Position numbers and translations under genes: made by a program | Origin: Pontibacter coccineus | GTDB taxonomy: Bacteria; Bacteroidota; Bacteroidia; Cytophagales; Hymenobacteraceae | Length of the DNA: 64,000 nucleotides | Assembly (NCBI RefSeq): GCF_030546575.1 | Contig: NZ_JAUOTN010000004.1 | Coordinates: 558,001-622,000 of the forward strand | Direction: 5' to 3' | Notes under the pieces: generated by a model | What the model was told of the DNA's origin: nothing | What the model saw: the letters and a program-made list of their open reading frames with translations, nothing else | The model's database searches: none | Part shown: positions 54,050-63,959 of the stretch, piece after piece | How positions within the stretch are numbered: the stretch's first letter is position 1 | How the letters are laid out: each line of letters starts with the position of its first letter

Positions 54050-57000
54050 ATGAGTAGAATTCTACTGCTTCTCACCCTTTTTCTGACTACTGCTACCACC
54101 CTGAGCTTCGGGCAGTCAGAAATCAACTTAGGCCGCGTTAACAGGTTCATTGCGCTGGCCAATGAACAGATCGTCGTTAAAGGCCCCGACAAAACATGGA
54201 TTCGCGGCGACATCGGCATCAGCCCCGGCAAGGTCATTGTCGGAGAGGAATTCCTTGAAGTAACCGGCAAGAAAGAGAAAGGTACTGAAATAGCAGCGGA
54301 GGCGATGGCTGACGCGAACAGGCTGTATCAGGAACTGATCGCCCTTCAGGAGATCGAGAACCTAAACCCTGACCTGGGCAATGGACGCGAGATCTACCCT
54401 GGTGTTTACAGCATCACGGGCAATGCCACGATCAGTGGTATTTCGCTGTTGGTGACACAGGATGGCAGCTCTCCTATTTTCGTGTTTAAGATCAGCGGTA
54501 ACCTGAAAGTAAACCCGGGCGCTCTCAGCCTTTCTGGCGTAGGTGTTGAAACTAAAAATATCTACTGGGTTGTCGACGGTGACGTAGAGATTCAGGCCCC
54601 AAGCAGCCTGTACGGCAACATCATTGCCACAGGCGACATCACCTTTGGCAAAGGCGTTTCGCTGTATGGTCGGGCCATCTCACTGGGAGGCACCATCTAT
54701 TTCGAGAACAACCCGACGGTGCTGCAGAACGTGACGAACGCCGACCTGTATGTCAAGAAGAATGTTGACAACACAAACGTATCGCTGGGCTCGCGCGTGA
54801 CCTATACCATTACGGCCATCAACAACGGACCGGGTATAGCCCGCAACGTGGCAGTGAAGGAGCGCATCCCAACCGGGTTGAAGTTGGTGGAAGTAAAGCC
54901 TGCTACAAAAGGAACTTACGACCAGGTGAAGAACGAATGGGTGATTGGTGATATGGGGGTGTATGAAGAGCAAAGCCTCCGCCTGGTATTTGAAGTAACC
55001 GGTACCGGCAATATCACAAACGAGGTAATCATTATCGGAGATAACCCGGATCCTAATCCTGATGATGATAAAGACGAGGAAGAAATAGTGCTGCCAAATT
55101 TAGGGCTGACCAAACGCATTGTCGATCCGAAATCGAGCTATAACCTGGGCGATGTGATTGCCTACGAGATCAAGATCGTAAACACGTCATCCAAAGAGGA
55201 AAAGAACATAAACGTTAGCGAGCAGCTGGCAAGCGGGCTTAAGTATGTGCGCCACGAGGCGACTGCGGGCACCACCTATACCCCGGCTACAGGCATTTAT
55301 AACATCCCCACCCTGGCGGGCAATGCATATGCTACACTCATCGTGTATGCCCAGATCATAAGCACGGGCAACATCCGTAACGTGGCCACGATCATCGACC
55401 GTCCGGATGACAAGGATCCGGATGACAACGAAGAAGAAGTAGTGATCGTCCTGCCTGACCTGGGCGTGACTAAGAAACTTATTGATCCGAAGGAAAATTA
55501 CAAAGTAAATGACGTGCTGGCTTTTGAGATCAAGGTTTCAAACAACGCCTCTGCACCTCAGACCAATGTAAATGTGCGTGAGCAGTTGCCGAAGGAGCTG
55601 GAGTATGTAAGACATACCGTTACGAGTGGTGCCACGTACGATGCCAAAACAGGTATCCTCAACATTGCAACGCTGGCCGGAAAAACCACGGCGACACTGA
55701 TTGTTTACGCCAAAATTGTGGGCACGGGAGCGATCCGTAACGTGGCCACGATCATCGACCGCACGCCGGACAATGACAAAGACCCGGACAACGACGAAGA
55801 CGAGGTGGAGATCATCCTGCCAGACCTGGGCGTGACCAAGGAACTGGTAAATGCCAAGGCAGAATACATGGTAGGCGAAATGGTGCAGTACCGCATTGTG
55901 GTGACTAACAACGGTGCTAAAGTAGAGAAGAATATCGTGGTCGGCGAGAAATTGCCTGCAGGCCTTCGGTTGGTAGACTTCAATGTTAGCAATGGCACTT
56001 CGTATGATCCGGCAACCGGCGCATTCAAAGTTCCTTCGCTGGAGGCAAAAGCAACGGCCGTGCTTGTGATTAATGCTCAGTTAATGAAGGCTGGCCAGGT
56101 GCGCAACATTGCCCGTATCATCAGCAAAGATAAACCAACTCCTACGGACCCAAATAACCCGGATGATCCGAACAACCCTGACGATCCAGATAACCCGGGC
56201 GACCCTGATGATTCTGACCCGGACAACGACGAAGACGAGGTAGTGATTCCGGAGGTGAAATGTAGTTCAAACATTACGCTGTCATTTGTAGATGCGCCCA
56301 CTTCGGTATGCCGTGGCGGGGAGCTTACATTCAAAGCAACGTCGGATGTGATCGGGGGTACCTATACCTGGTCACTGCCAGCAGGCTGGAAAACGGTAAG
56401 CAAATCAGCTGACGGCAGCACCATAACCGTTACGGCGGGCACCACGCTGAACGCTCAGACGGTAAAAGTAACCGTGAACACCCAGTGTAAGGATGTTAAC
56501 AAGACTGCCGAAACCACTGTGAATGTGACCGGCGAACCAACAGGAGTAGCGATTACCGGAGAGGCTCTCATTTGCTTCAACAGCACGACAGGTATAGCGC
56601 TGAGCGCCGCATCTGTGGAAGGGCTTACCTATAAGTGGACGCTGGACAGCAACCTCGAGTTTGTAGAAGGTACTAACGATGCCGGCACCAGCGTGCGTGT
56701 TCGTCCGAAAGGACAGAGCCTGCTGGGCGGCAAGGTATACCTGACGGTGACCAATGCCTGCGGCTTTAGCACCACCACCGAGAAGGTGCTGATCGTGACG
56801 CCAACACCGGCTATACCGAAAATCATCACAGGTAACCTGGACTTATGCGAAGGCGAGGAAACGACTTTCAGCACGCCAATAGTAACAGGTGCCACCAGCT
56901 ATACCTGGACCTTCCCGGCTGATTGGACCATTGTAAGTAAAGAGGAAAATGGCAGAGTAGTAAAAGTGAAAGTTGGTAAAACAGGAGATCAGATCACGGT

Positions 57001-58108
57001 GAAAACCGGGAATGACTGTAATACAAGTGCAGCCCTCAGTGTACCTGTGAAAGTGACCCTGAAACCAGTAGCACCATCTATTTCCAACACGGCAACTACC
57101 GGCTGTATCGGCGCTAAGCTCACGTTCAGCATCGCATCCCCGGAAGTAGGCATGGCCTATACCTGGGCAGTGCCGCAGGGCTGGAGCGCCGACAAACTGA
57201 CGGGTACCAGCATCATTGTAACAGTAGGTGAGACAAGCGGCGATATTGAGGTATACGCAACCAACACGGTGAAAAACTGCGGTGCGGGTGCTGTAACGAA
57301 GCTAGCTGTTTCGCCGTCGCTGAAGCCGGCAACACCTGGCGCGATCAAGAGCAACCTAAACGTGTGCCTTAACAGTACCGGCAACTCCTTCAGCATCGAG
57401 GCTATACATGGCGCTACCACTTACGAGTGGGAAACGACCGGCGGCCTGACGATAGAAGGAGCCAGCAACGGCACAAGCATTACAGTGAAAGCGGCTGAAA
57501 CAGGCGGTACCGTGCGTGTACGTGCCATCAACGGTTGCGGTATGAGCGACTGGTCTAGCCTGAACATCGACATCACCATGCCTCCTGCTCCTGTTACCCG
57601 CATCACGGACAACAGCAGCGTGTGCGAAGGCCTGATCTATACCGCTGATCCGGTACAGGGAGCTACTTCTTATACCTGGACGGTAACAGAGGGCTTCACC
57701 ATCGAGTCTGGTCAAGGTACTACTACTATTAAGGTGAAAGCCAGCAGCCCGACTGCAACAGGCCGCGTGAGTGTAATTGCCTACAACGGCAGCTGCGCAG
57801 GCTCGGCCGAGTTTAGCATCGACATGGATGCCAAGGTAGCCGATGGACAGCTGGACTTCCCGAAAGCCTTCAGCCCGAACGGCGACGGCAAGAATGACGA
57901 TTGGCTGGTGAAGAACCTGGACAAGTTCCCGGACAATGAAATGGTGATTTTCAACCGCTGGGGGTCTGAGGTGTTCAAGCAGAAGAACTACAAGAACGAT
58001 TGGGCCGCCAAGGGACTGGAACAAGGTACTTACTTCTACAAAGTAAGGGTGAAGCTATGCGATGGCAAGTACCAGGACTACACCGGTTACGTGACCATCT
58101 TCCGATAA
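54050..58108 (+). CDS. Large T9SS surface protein: DUF3494, DUF11 repeats, type B sorting domain
   Basis: A 1352-residue secreted protein. It has a signal peptide (1-22) and then a DUF3494 ice-binding-type beta-helix domain (about 23-225, GREIYPGVYSITGNATISG, YGNIIATGDITFGKGVSLYG). Four DUF11-like repeats follow (about 226-690), each ending in an Asp/Glu-rich linker. An Asn/Pro/Asp linker (about 700-730) precedes six or so PKD/Ig-like modules (about 745-1265). The C-terminal domain (FPKAFSPNGDGKNDDW, VIFNRWGSEVF, GTYFYKV, GYVTIFR) is the type B T9SS signal (gliding-motility C-terminal family). It should be exported by T9SS and held at the surface. The following PorP/SprF gene is the classic partner. 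Confidence 0.88.
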   Translation: MSRILLLLTLFLTTATTLSFGQSEINLGRVNRFIALANEQIVVKGPDKTWIRGDIGISPGKVIVGEEFLEVTGKKEKGTEIAAEAMADANRLYQELIALQEIENLNPDLGNGREIYPGVYSITGNATISGISLLVTQDGSSPIFVFKISGNLKVNPGALSLSGVGVETKNIYWVVDGDVEIQAPSSLYGNIIATGDITFGKGVSLYGRAISLGGTIYFENNPTVLQNVTNADLYVKKNVDNTNVSLGSRVTYTITAINNGPGIARNVAVKERIPTGLKLVEVKPATKGTYDQVKNEWVIGDMGVYEEQSLRLVFEVTGTGNITNEVIIIGDNPDPNPDDDKDEEEIVLPNLGLTKRIVDPKSSYNLGDVIAYEIKIVNTSSKEEKNINVSEQLASGLKYVRHEATAGTTYTPATGIYNIPTLAGNAYATLIVYAQIISTGNIRNVATIIDRPDDKDPDDNEEEVVIVLPDLGVTKKLIDPKENYKVNDVLAFEIKVSNNASAPQTNVNVREQLPKELEYVRHTVTSGATYDAKTGILNIATLAGKTTATLIVYAKIVGTGAIRNVATIIDRTPDNDKDPDNDEDEVEIILPDLGVTKELVNAKAEYMVGEMVQYRIVVTNNGAKVEKNIVVGEKLPAGLRLVDFNVSNGTSYDPATGAFKVPSLEAKATAVLVINAQLMKAGQVRNIARIISKDKPTPTDPNNPDDPNNPDDPDNPGDPDDSDPDNDEDEVVIPEVKCSSNITLSFVDAPTSVCRGGELTFKATSDVIGGTYTWSLPAGWKTVSKSADGSTITVTAGTTLNAQTVKVTVNTQCKDVNKTAETTVNVTGEPTGVAITGEALICFNSTTGIALSAASVEGLTYKWTLDSNLEFVEGTNDAGTSVRVRPKGQSLLGGKVYLTVTNACGFSTTTEKVLIVTPTPAIPKIITGNLDLCEGEETTFSTPIVTGATSYTWTFPADWTIVSKEENGRVVKVKVGKTGDQITVKTGNDCNTSAALSVPVKVTLKPVAPSISNTATTGCIGAKLTFSIASPEVGMAYTWAVPQGWSADKLTGTSIIVTVGETSGDIEVYATNTVKNCGAGAVTKLAVSPSLKPATPGAIKSNLNVCLNSTGNSFSIEAIHGATTYEWETTGGLTIEGASNGTSITVKAAETGGTVRVRAINGCGMSDWSSLNIDITMPPAPVTRITDNSSVCEGLIYTADPVQGATSYTWTVTEGFTIESGQGTTTIKVKASSPTATGRVSVIAYNGSCAGSAEFSIDMDAKVADGQLDFPKAFSPNGDGKNDDWLVKNLDKFPDNEMVIFNRWGSEVFKQKNYKNDWAAKGLEQGTYFYKVRVKLCDGKYQDYTGYVTIFR

Positions 58109-58139
58109 GCGAGTGCATTCATTTGAAAATTTTATTACC

Positions 58140-59075
58140 ATGAGAATACTTTATACCCTGCTGGCGCTGCTCTTCACCTTTGCCGCGAACGCCCAGCAAA
58201 ACCCGCAGTACTCGCAGTACATCTTCAACAGTATGGCCATTAACCCGGCTTATACTGGCACCAAAGGTGTGCTCAACATCAACGCCTTCCACCGCTCGCA
58301 GTGGACGGGTATAGACGGAGCGCCTACGACACAGGCCCTGAGTGTGGATGGCCTGACCAGCCACGAGCGCCTGGGCCTGGGCTTGAACTTCACCCGCGAC
58401 AAGATCGGCGCCTATTCCACCACTTCGGCTTATGCCAATGCGGCGGCCCGTGTATCGGTGAGCGCCCGTGGAACGCTGAGCCTGGGTATAGCAGCTGGTG
58501 TAGTGCAGAGCGTGGTGGATGGTTCAGAGCTGGGTATAGTGGATGATCCGAGCATACCTGCCGGAAAAGATGTGTTCTACCGCCCGGATGTGAAATTGGG
58601 TGTGTACTTTAACACGCCGCGTTTCTACGCAGGTATATCCGCCTCCGATTTGATCCAATACAAAGACGTTTTCCAGATCGAGCCGGTTCGCCACTACTAC
58701 TTCACAACAGGCTATGTGTTTGACGTGAGCAGCTTTGTGAAGCTGAAGCCAAGCGTGCTGATCAAGGAGGACTTCAATGCCCCTGCCAATGTGGACCTGA
58801 ACGGTTTTGTGCTACTGGGCGACCGCCTGTGGCTGGGCAGTTCTTACCGCACCAGCATGAACCTGTTCAACAAGAACGAGGAAGCCGATCCTGTGACGAA
58901 GCGCACGGCCATGGCCCTGATCGCAGAACTGCAGGTGACCAATGCCTTGCGCCTGGGTTACTCTTACGACCGCATGCTCAACGACCTGAATGGTTTTCAC
59001 TCACACGAGATCTCAGTGGGTTACTACTTCTTCAAGAAGCAGGACACGAAAATGCTGACGCCGCAATACTTTTAA
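58140..59075 (+). CDS. PorP/SprF-family outer-membrane protein
   Basis: About 311 residues from the ATG at 58140, which yields a proper signal peptide (MRILYTLLALLFTFAANAQ). The start QQNPQYSQYIFNSMAINPAYTGTKG is the hallmark of the PorP/SprF family. The rest is a beta-barrel rich in alternating strands. Family members are outer-membrane partners needed to secrete or anchor type B T9SS substrates. It follows the large adhesin by 31 bases and precedes the OmpA-type gene by 18, so the three form one operon. Confidence 0.92.
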   Translation: MRILYTLLALLFTFAANAQQNPQYSQYIFNSMAINPAYTGTKGVLNINAFHRSQWTGIDGAPTTQALSVDGLTSHERLGLGLNFTRDKIGAYSTTSAYANAAARVSVSARGTLSLGIAAGVVQSVVDGSELGIVDDPSIPAGKDVFYRPDVKLGVYFNTPRFYAGISASDLIQYKDVFQIEPVRHYYFTTGYVFDVSSFVKLKPSVLIKEDFNAPANVDLNGFVLLGDRLWLGSSYRTSMNLFNKNEEADPVTKRTAMALIAELQVTNALRLGYSYDRMLNDLNGFHSHEISVGYYFFKKQDTKMLTPQYF

Positions 59076-59093
59076 TATTAGCTCTTACCGCAT

Positions 59094-61076
59094 ATGAATT
59101 TCAGACATATACCCTTATACCTTACTGCTGCTCTGATCCTGAGCGCAGCCCCTGTGGCCGAAGCGCAGCAGGAGCTTCGCAAGGCAAACAAGCACTACGA
59201 AAAGTTTGAATTTGCGCTGGCTCTAGAGCAGTACAAAAAAGCAGCTGAGAAGCGCAAGCCGGATGTAAAAACAGCCGAGCGCATCGCCGACTCTTACCGC
59301 CTGACACGCCAGACCGTGGAAGCGGAGCGCTGGTATGCACAGGTGGTGGCCATGCCGGGCCGCGATCCGCAGAACATTTACCATTATGCAGAGGCGCTGC
59401 GCAGCAATGGCAACTACGACGAAGCCAAGCAGCAGTACATGTTGTGGGCCGAGGAAGTGCCGGCTGCAGAGGAACGCGCGCAATACCTGATGGCCTCCTG
59501 CGACAAAGCCATGAACTGGATAAACCAGAAAATGCCACTGGCCGAAGTACAGCGCCTGAGCGGACTGAACGCCCAAGGCTTCTCTGACTTCAGCCCGATG
59601 AACTACGGCAAAGACGCGATCATTTTCACATCAGACCGTGGGGTAGATCAGGAGGGAAAAACTACCGGCACCTACGGCTGGACCGGTCGCCCCTATCTGC
59701 AGCTCTTTATGGCCAGTCGCGATGGCAACGGCAATTGGGGCAAACCCACGGCGCTGCACGAAATGATCAACGACCAGTACCACAACGCCACAGCTTCGGC
59801 CACGGAAGACGGACAAACGCTGTACTTCACCCGTACCCAACTGGTGCAGCAGCGCAAGTCCGGCAATGCCGACCCGACGAGTTGGGTAGACAAGTCGCAG
59901 GTGGAAGAATACATCAACCGTCTGGAGATTTACTCCTCACAACGACGCGGCACTACCTGGACAGAGATCAAGCCATTCGCTTTTAACAAAGTGACAGAAT
60001 ACTCCGTGGGCCATCCGGCCCTTTCGCCTGATGGTAAGATCATGTACTTTGTGTCGGACATGCCGGGTGGTGTGGGCGAGACGGACATCTACTATACCTT
60101 GCGTCAGCCGGACGGAAGCTGGGGAGAGCCCGTGAATGCCGGTATCCTGATCAACACGCCGGGTCGCGAAAGCTTCCCTTACGTGGACCAGGATGGCAAA
60201 CTGTACTTCTCGTCTGACGGGCACATGGGCATGGGCGGTCTGGACGTTTTCGCGGCAGAGGGCAAACACGCTGCTTGGACGGCTGTGAACAACATGGGCC
60301 ACCCGATCAATTCGTCGAAGAATGACTACGGCATCATGTTCAACGAAGACGAAGAAACCGGTCTGCTGTCGTCTAACCGCGAAAGCAGCAACGGCACCGA
60401 TGATATCTACAGCTTCAAAGTGTTGCAGAAGCCCGTCGTGATCGCTGTGACTACGCTGGAGCGCAAGCAGAATGCGCAAAAGAAAAACGTGCAACTCCCG
60501 CTGCCACAGGTGCAGCTCCTGATCGCGCTACAAAACGTGAACGATAGCAGCACAGTTGTGACAAACACAAAAGGGCAGTACTTTATGGATGGCCGCAAAG
60601 GAAACTCATATGTCATGCAAGGCTCCAAGCAAGGCTACCTGAATCAGCACGCGCTGGTGGTGGTGCCCAAAACCGCTCCGGATACCTTGCAGGTAGCCAT
60701 GGTGTTTGACCGTGACGAGAAGAACGTAGCCATTGTGCTGGAGAATATCTACTACGACCTGGACAAGTGGGATATCCGGTCGGATGCTGCCAAAGAACTG
60801 GATAAACTCGCCGAAGTGCTGGTGGCAAACCCGACGATCAAGATTGAGCTGAGCTCGCATACCGATAGTCGTGAAAGTTTGAACTACAACCAGGTGCTTT
60901 CAGAGCGCAGAGCCCAGGCCGCCGTGGATTACCTGATCGGGAAAGGTATAGCCAAAGACAGGCTGACAGCCAAAGGTTACGGTAAGACCAAGCTGGTGAA
61001 TAAATGTACCGATGGCGTGTCTTGTCCGGAGGAAATGCATCAGCAGAACAGAAGAACCGAGTTCCGAATCAGGTAA
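59094..61076 (+). CDS. PorE-like OmpA-family protein (TPR, propeller, CRD, OmpA)
   Basis: A 660-residue periplasmic protein with a signal peptide (1-25). It has N-terminal TPR helices (about 26-150), a PD40/WD40-like beta-propeller (about 160-440; DFSPMNYGKDAIIFTSDRG, HPALSPDGKIMYFVSDMPGG) and a carboxypeptidase-like domain (about 450-540). The C-terminal OmpA domain (about 545-660, SSHTDSRESLNYNQVLSERRA) binds peptidoglycan. This four-part order is that of PorE, which anchors the T9SS to the cell wall. Here the gene sits in a substrate operon, so it may be a dedicated anchor for this surface protein. Confidence 0.88.
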   Translation: MNFRHIPLYLTAALILSAAPVAEAQQELRKANKHYEKFEFALALEQYKKAAEKRKPDVKTAERIADSYRLTRQTVEAERWYAQVVAMPGRDPQNIYHYAEALRSNGNYDEAKQQYMLWAEEVPAAEERAQYLMASCDKAMNWINQKMPLAEVQRLSGLNAQGFSDFSPMNYGKDAIIFTSDRGVDQEGKTTGTYGWTGRPYLQLFMASRDGNGNWGKPTALHEMINDQYHNATASATEDGQTLYFTRTQLVQQRKSGNADPTSWVDKSQVEEYINRLEIYSSQRRGTTWTEIKPFAFNKVTEYSVGHPALSPDGKIMYFVSDMPGGVGETDIYYTLRQPDGSWGEPVNAGILINTPGRESFPYVDQDGKLYFSSDGHMGMGGLDVFAAEGKHAAWTAVNNMGHPINSSKNDYGIMFNEDEETGLLSSNRESSNGTDDIYSFKVLQKPVVIAVTTLERKQNAQKKNVQLPLPQVQLLIALQNVNDSSTVVTNTKGQYFMDGRKGNSYVMQGSKQGYLNQHALVVVPKTAPDTLQVAMVFDRDEKNVAIVLENIYYDLDKWDIRSDAAKELDKLAEVLVANPTIKIELSSHTDSRESLNYNQVLSERRAQAAVDYLIGKGIAKDRLTAKGYGKTKLVNKCTDGVSCPEEMHQQNRRTEFRIR

Positions 61077-61123
61077 GGACTCCCTTTAACAGAATTTAAT
61101 TTCATTAGCTTTCATAGTTTGGA

Positions 61124-61156
61124 AAGGCTCCGCAGATTCTACGGAGCCTTTTTTCA
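61124..61156 (+). terminator. Terminator of the surface-protein operon
   Basis: AAGGCTCCG (61124-61132) pairs with CGGAGCCTT (61142-61150), followed by T bases. Confidence 0.88.
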
Positions 61157-61175
61157 TTTATAGCTTCCTGATGAT

Positions 61176-61481
61176 TTAACGTTTGTTGCCAGCTGCACTA
61201 TGTACCACCCAATATATGACTCCATTTGAGTTGTCGGTGATCAGGAGTGAATCGTCATTATGGGCAGCTCGTCCAACCACTCGTCCAAACTGCGCTTCGG
61301 TGTCATCTACCAAAAAGGCCGTCACAAAATCTACAAACTCTTTTGGCTGACTAAGTTGTTTCACGTGCGCATCGGTCGCTTCAGGCCGGGCTTGTTTAAA
61401 GGTATGGCCTTCTACGGATGCGCTGACTAGTTTCTCACTTCCCTGATCAAAGGCTGAAGTGCGGGTGAGTGCCGTTGCCAA
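61176..61481 (-). pseudogene. Remnant of a sorbosone-type sugar dehydrogenase
   Basis: A 101-residue frame whose last 50 residues (FVTAFLVDDTEAQFGR, DDSLLITDNSNGVIYWV) match the C-terminal propeller strand and signature of PQQ-dependent glucose/sorbosone dehydrogenases, normally about 400 residues or more. The rest of the protein is missing: the first 20 residues look unrelated, and no further homologous sequence is visible upstream to 61659. I see it as a decayed 3' fragment. Expression is unlikely. Confidence 0.65.
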
Positions 61482-61658
61482 GGCAGTCGTAAGTATTTTT
61501 CAGATGATCTTTATTCGATTAAATTCAGGAAAATGATTGGTGATTTGAATTAACCGAACGCCAGTTATGATGGTTGTAAATGGGAAGGCTTAGCAAATCC
61601 TGCATAATTTTAACCCTTTACAGGTATAAGCCGTTTTGTTAGCAGCTAACTTGCACCC

Positions 61659-63959
61659 ATGAACCCAACGCTACTCCCGCTACGCCTCTGTTTCCTGACT
61701 ATCCTGCTGCTGTTGCCCCTGTTGAGTTATGCCCAGCAGCAGGTCACGGGCCAGGTACTGCGCGCCCAAACCCGACAGCCGCTGGAAGGAGTGACCATCA
61801 CGGCCAGTAGCGGCGAACAAACGCTGACCAACGCTTCCGGTCGCTTTGATTTAACTGTAGAAGACCAGGCGGCTTTCATTTTGATCTCACACATCGGGTA
61901 TAAGCCGGATACGGTGTTAATGCAGCACTTACAGCCAGGTATAGCACTGCAGGTATACCTGCAGCCATTAGCAGCAAACCTATCGGAAGTAGTCGTAACA
62001 GGCTATGAGAGCAACCGACCTTTGCTGGAAACTGCCGGCGCCATCAGTATCATCGACCGGGAAGTAATCGAGCGTTTTGACGAAAGTTCTCTGGTGCGGG
62101 CAGTGAACACCGTGCCAGGTGTGCGGATGGAGGAGCGGGCTACGGCCAGTTATCGGCTTTCTATCAGGGGTAGTAGTTTACGCTCGCCTTATGGCATCCG
62201 CAACGTGAAGATATACCTGGGCGAGATTCCGTTTACCGAGTCGAACGGCATCACGAATCTGAACCTGCTGGATGCGGCCAACTTCAATAGCGTCGAAATT
62301 CTGAAAGGCCCAACAGGAAGCATTTACGGAGCGGGAACAGGCGGCACGGTGTTGCTTGAACCGCGGAGGGCGGCTTCCGGGGAGAGGGTTTTACAGGTGG
62401 GCACCACCTTCGGGTCTTTTGGATTGAAACGCTATACCGCCAGTGCTAGCGTGGGTGGCGAGAAGCAGAGTCTATACCTGCAGTATACCCGCCAGCGACT
62501 CGACGGCTACCGGGAGCAATCGGGCATGGACCGCCAGACACTGCTGCTCACCTCTATTTTCAATCCATCCGGGAAGAGCACGATCCAGGCTAACCTGGTT
62601 TACTCCGATCTGTTTTACCAGCTCCCTGGCGGACTGACCCGGGAGCAGTATGAGCAAAACCCGCGGCAGGCACGCGGCGGCACGTTCGGGAGCGTGGCAC
62701 AAAATGCCTCCATGAACCAGCAAGGTATAAACCTTGGCCTGTCGCAGGAGTACCGCTTTAGCGACAACTGGAAAAACACGACCGCCCTGTATGGCCTGTT
62801 CCGATATAGAGACCACCCGTTCAATACCGACTACGAGCGCAACACCAACCAGGAATACGGGGCCCGAAGCCGATTTCTGTATACTACCAACTTAGGCGAT
62901 ATAGGAACAACGATCACCTTCGGAGGGGAATACCAGCGCGGCTTTGAGGCTGCCCGCACATACGATAACAACCGCGGCCGCACCGATTCGCTGCGTACCG
63001 ACGACGAAGTGCTGGCCAAAACCGGCTTGCTTTTCACGCAAGCTGAATTCGAGCTACCCAGCAACTGGATCGCAACGGCTGCCCTCAGCCTGAACGACAC
63101 CCGGTATGAGATCACGCGCCTGCACCAGGCTCCCGATGGTGGCCCCTACCAGTATACCCGCGATTTCAGCGCGGTGCTTTCGCCACGTGTGGCCTTGCTC
63201 AAGCGCCTGACCGATCAGGTGTCGTTGCATGGTAGCGTAAGTGCGGGTTTTTCACCACCCTCCGAAGAAGAGTTGCTTACCTCCGATGGCGCGCTCAATC
63301 AGGATTTGGAAGCAGAGAAAGGCATTAACTACGAGGCAGGTATACGCGGCTATACCTTGGGCAGAAAGTTGAGCTTTGATGTGGTGGCCTTTCATTTCCG
63401 GTTGCGCGAAACGATTGCAAGCCGGCAGGACTTATCCAGTATAGCTGTGTTCAGAAACGTGGGTGCGACTTCGCAGAGCGGACTCGAAGCTGCCCTGGGC
63501 TATACCTTGCTGGAAGATGCCACACAGCTAGTGAGCTTGCTCAAGGTATGGAGCAGCTATACCTACAGCCACTTCCGTTTCCGCGATTACCAGAAAGATG
63601 AGGCTGATCTGAGCGGCAACCAACTCACCGGCGTGGCCCCGCACACCTTAACCGCTGGCCTTGACCTGGCCACCCGCTTCGGGCTATACCTATACCTGAC
63701 GGCCAACTACGTGGATGAGATTCCGCTCACCGACGAAAACACCGTGTATGCCGATGCCTATGTGGTAGCAGGTGCCCGACTCGGGCTGAAACGTGAACTG
63801 GGGAGACACTTTGCGCTGGATGTTTTTGCAGGCGCTGAAAACCTGACAGATCAGAAGTATAGCCTGGGCAACGACCTGAATGCTTTTGGCGGACGCTACT
63901 TTCAGCCGGCTTCTCCACGAAACTATTATGGTGGGCTGAGTCTGTCGTATCGGCTGTGA
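61659..63959 (+). CDS. TonB-dependent receptor
   Basis: A 766-residue outer-membrane transporter. It has a signal peptide (1-25) and an N-terminal carboxypeptidase-like domain (about 26-110, VTGQVLRAQTRQPLEGVTI). The plug domain (about 115-225) has RLSIRGSSLRSPYGIRNVKI and NSVEILKGPTGSIYGAGTGG. The barrel runs to a C-terminal aromatic strand (YGGLSLSYRL). The plug sequence resembles siderophore or iron-complex receptors, but the ligand is not fixed. An 18-base palindrome built on the octamer lies inside the gene (61947-61964). The gene may be monocistronic within the window. Confidence 0.92.
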   Translation: MNPTLLPLRLCFLTILLLLPLLSYAQQQVTGQVLRAQTRQPLEGVTITASSGEQTLTNASGRFDLTVEDQAAFILISHIGYKPDTVLMQHLQPGIALQVYLQPLAANLSEVVVTGYESNRPLLETAGAISIIDREVIERFDESSLVRAVNTVPGVRMEERATASYRLSIRGSSLRSPYGIRNVKIYLGEIPFTESNGITNLNLLDAANFNSVEILKGPTGSIYGAGTGGTVLLEPRRAASGERVLQVGTTFGSFGLKRYTASASVGGEKQSLYLQYTRQRLDGYREQSGMDRQTLLLTSIFNPSGKSTIQANLVYSDLFYQLPGGLTREQYEQNPRQARGGTFGSVAQNASMNQQGINLGLSQEYRFSDNWKNTTALYGLFRYRDHPFNTDYERNTNQEYGARSRFLYTTNLGDIGTTITFGGEYQRGFEAARTYDNNRGRTDSLRTDDEVLAKTGLLFTQAEFELPSNWIATAALSLNDTRYEITRLHQAPDGGPYQYTRDFSAVLSPRVALLKRLTDQVSLHGSVSAGFSPPSEEELLTSDGALNQDLEAEKGINYEAGIRGYTLGRKLSFDVVAFHFRLRETIASRQDLSSIAVFRNVGATSQSGLEAALGYTLLEDATQLVSLLKVWSSYTYSHFRFRDYQKDEADLSGNQLTGVAPHTLTAGLDLATRFGLYLYLTANYVDEIPLTDENTVYADAYVVAGARLGLKRELGRHFALDVFAGAENLTDQKYSLGNDLNAFGGRYFQPASPRNYYGGLSLSYRL

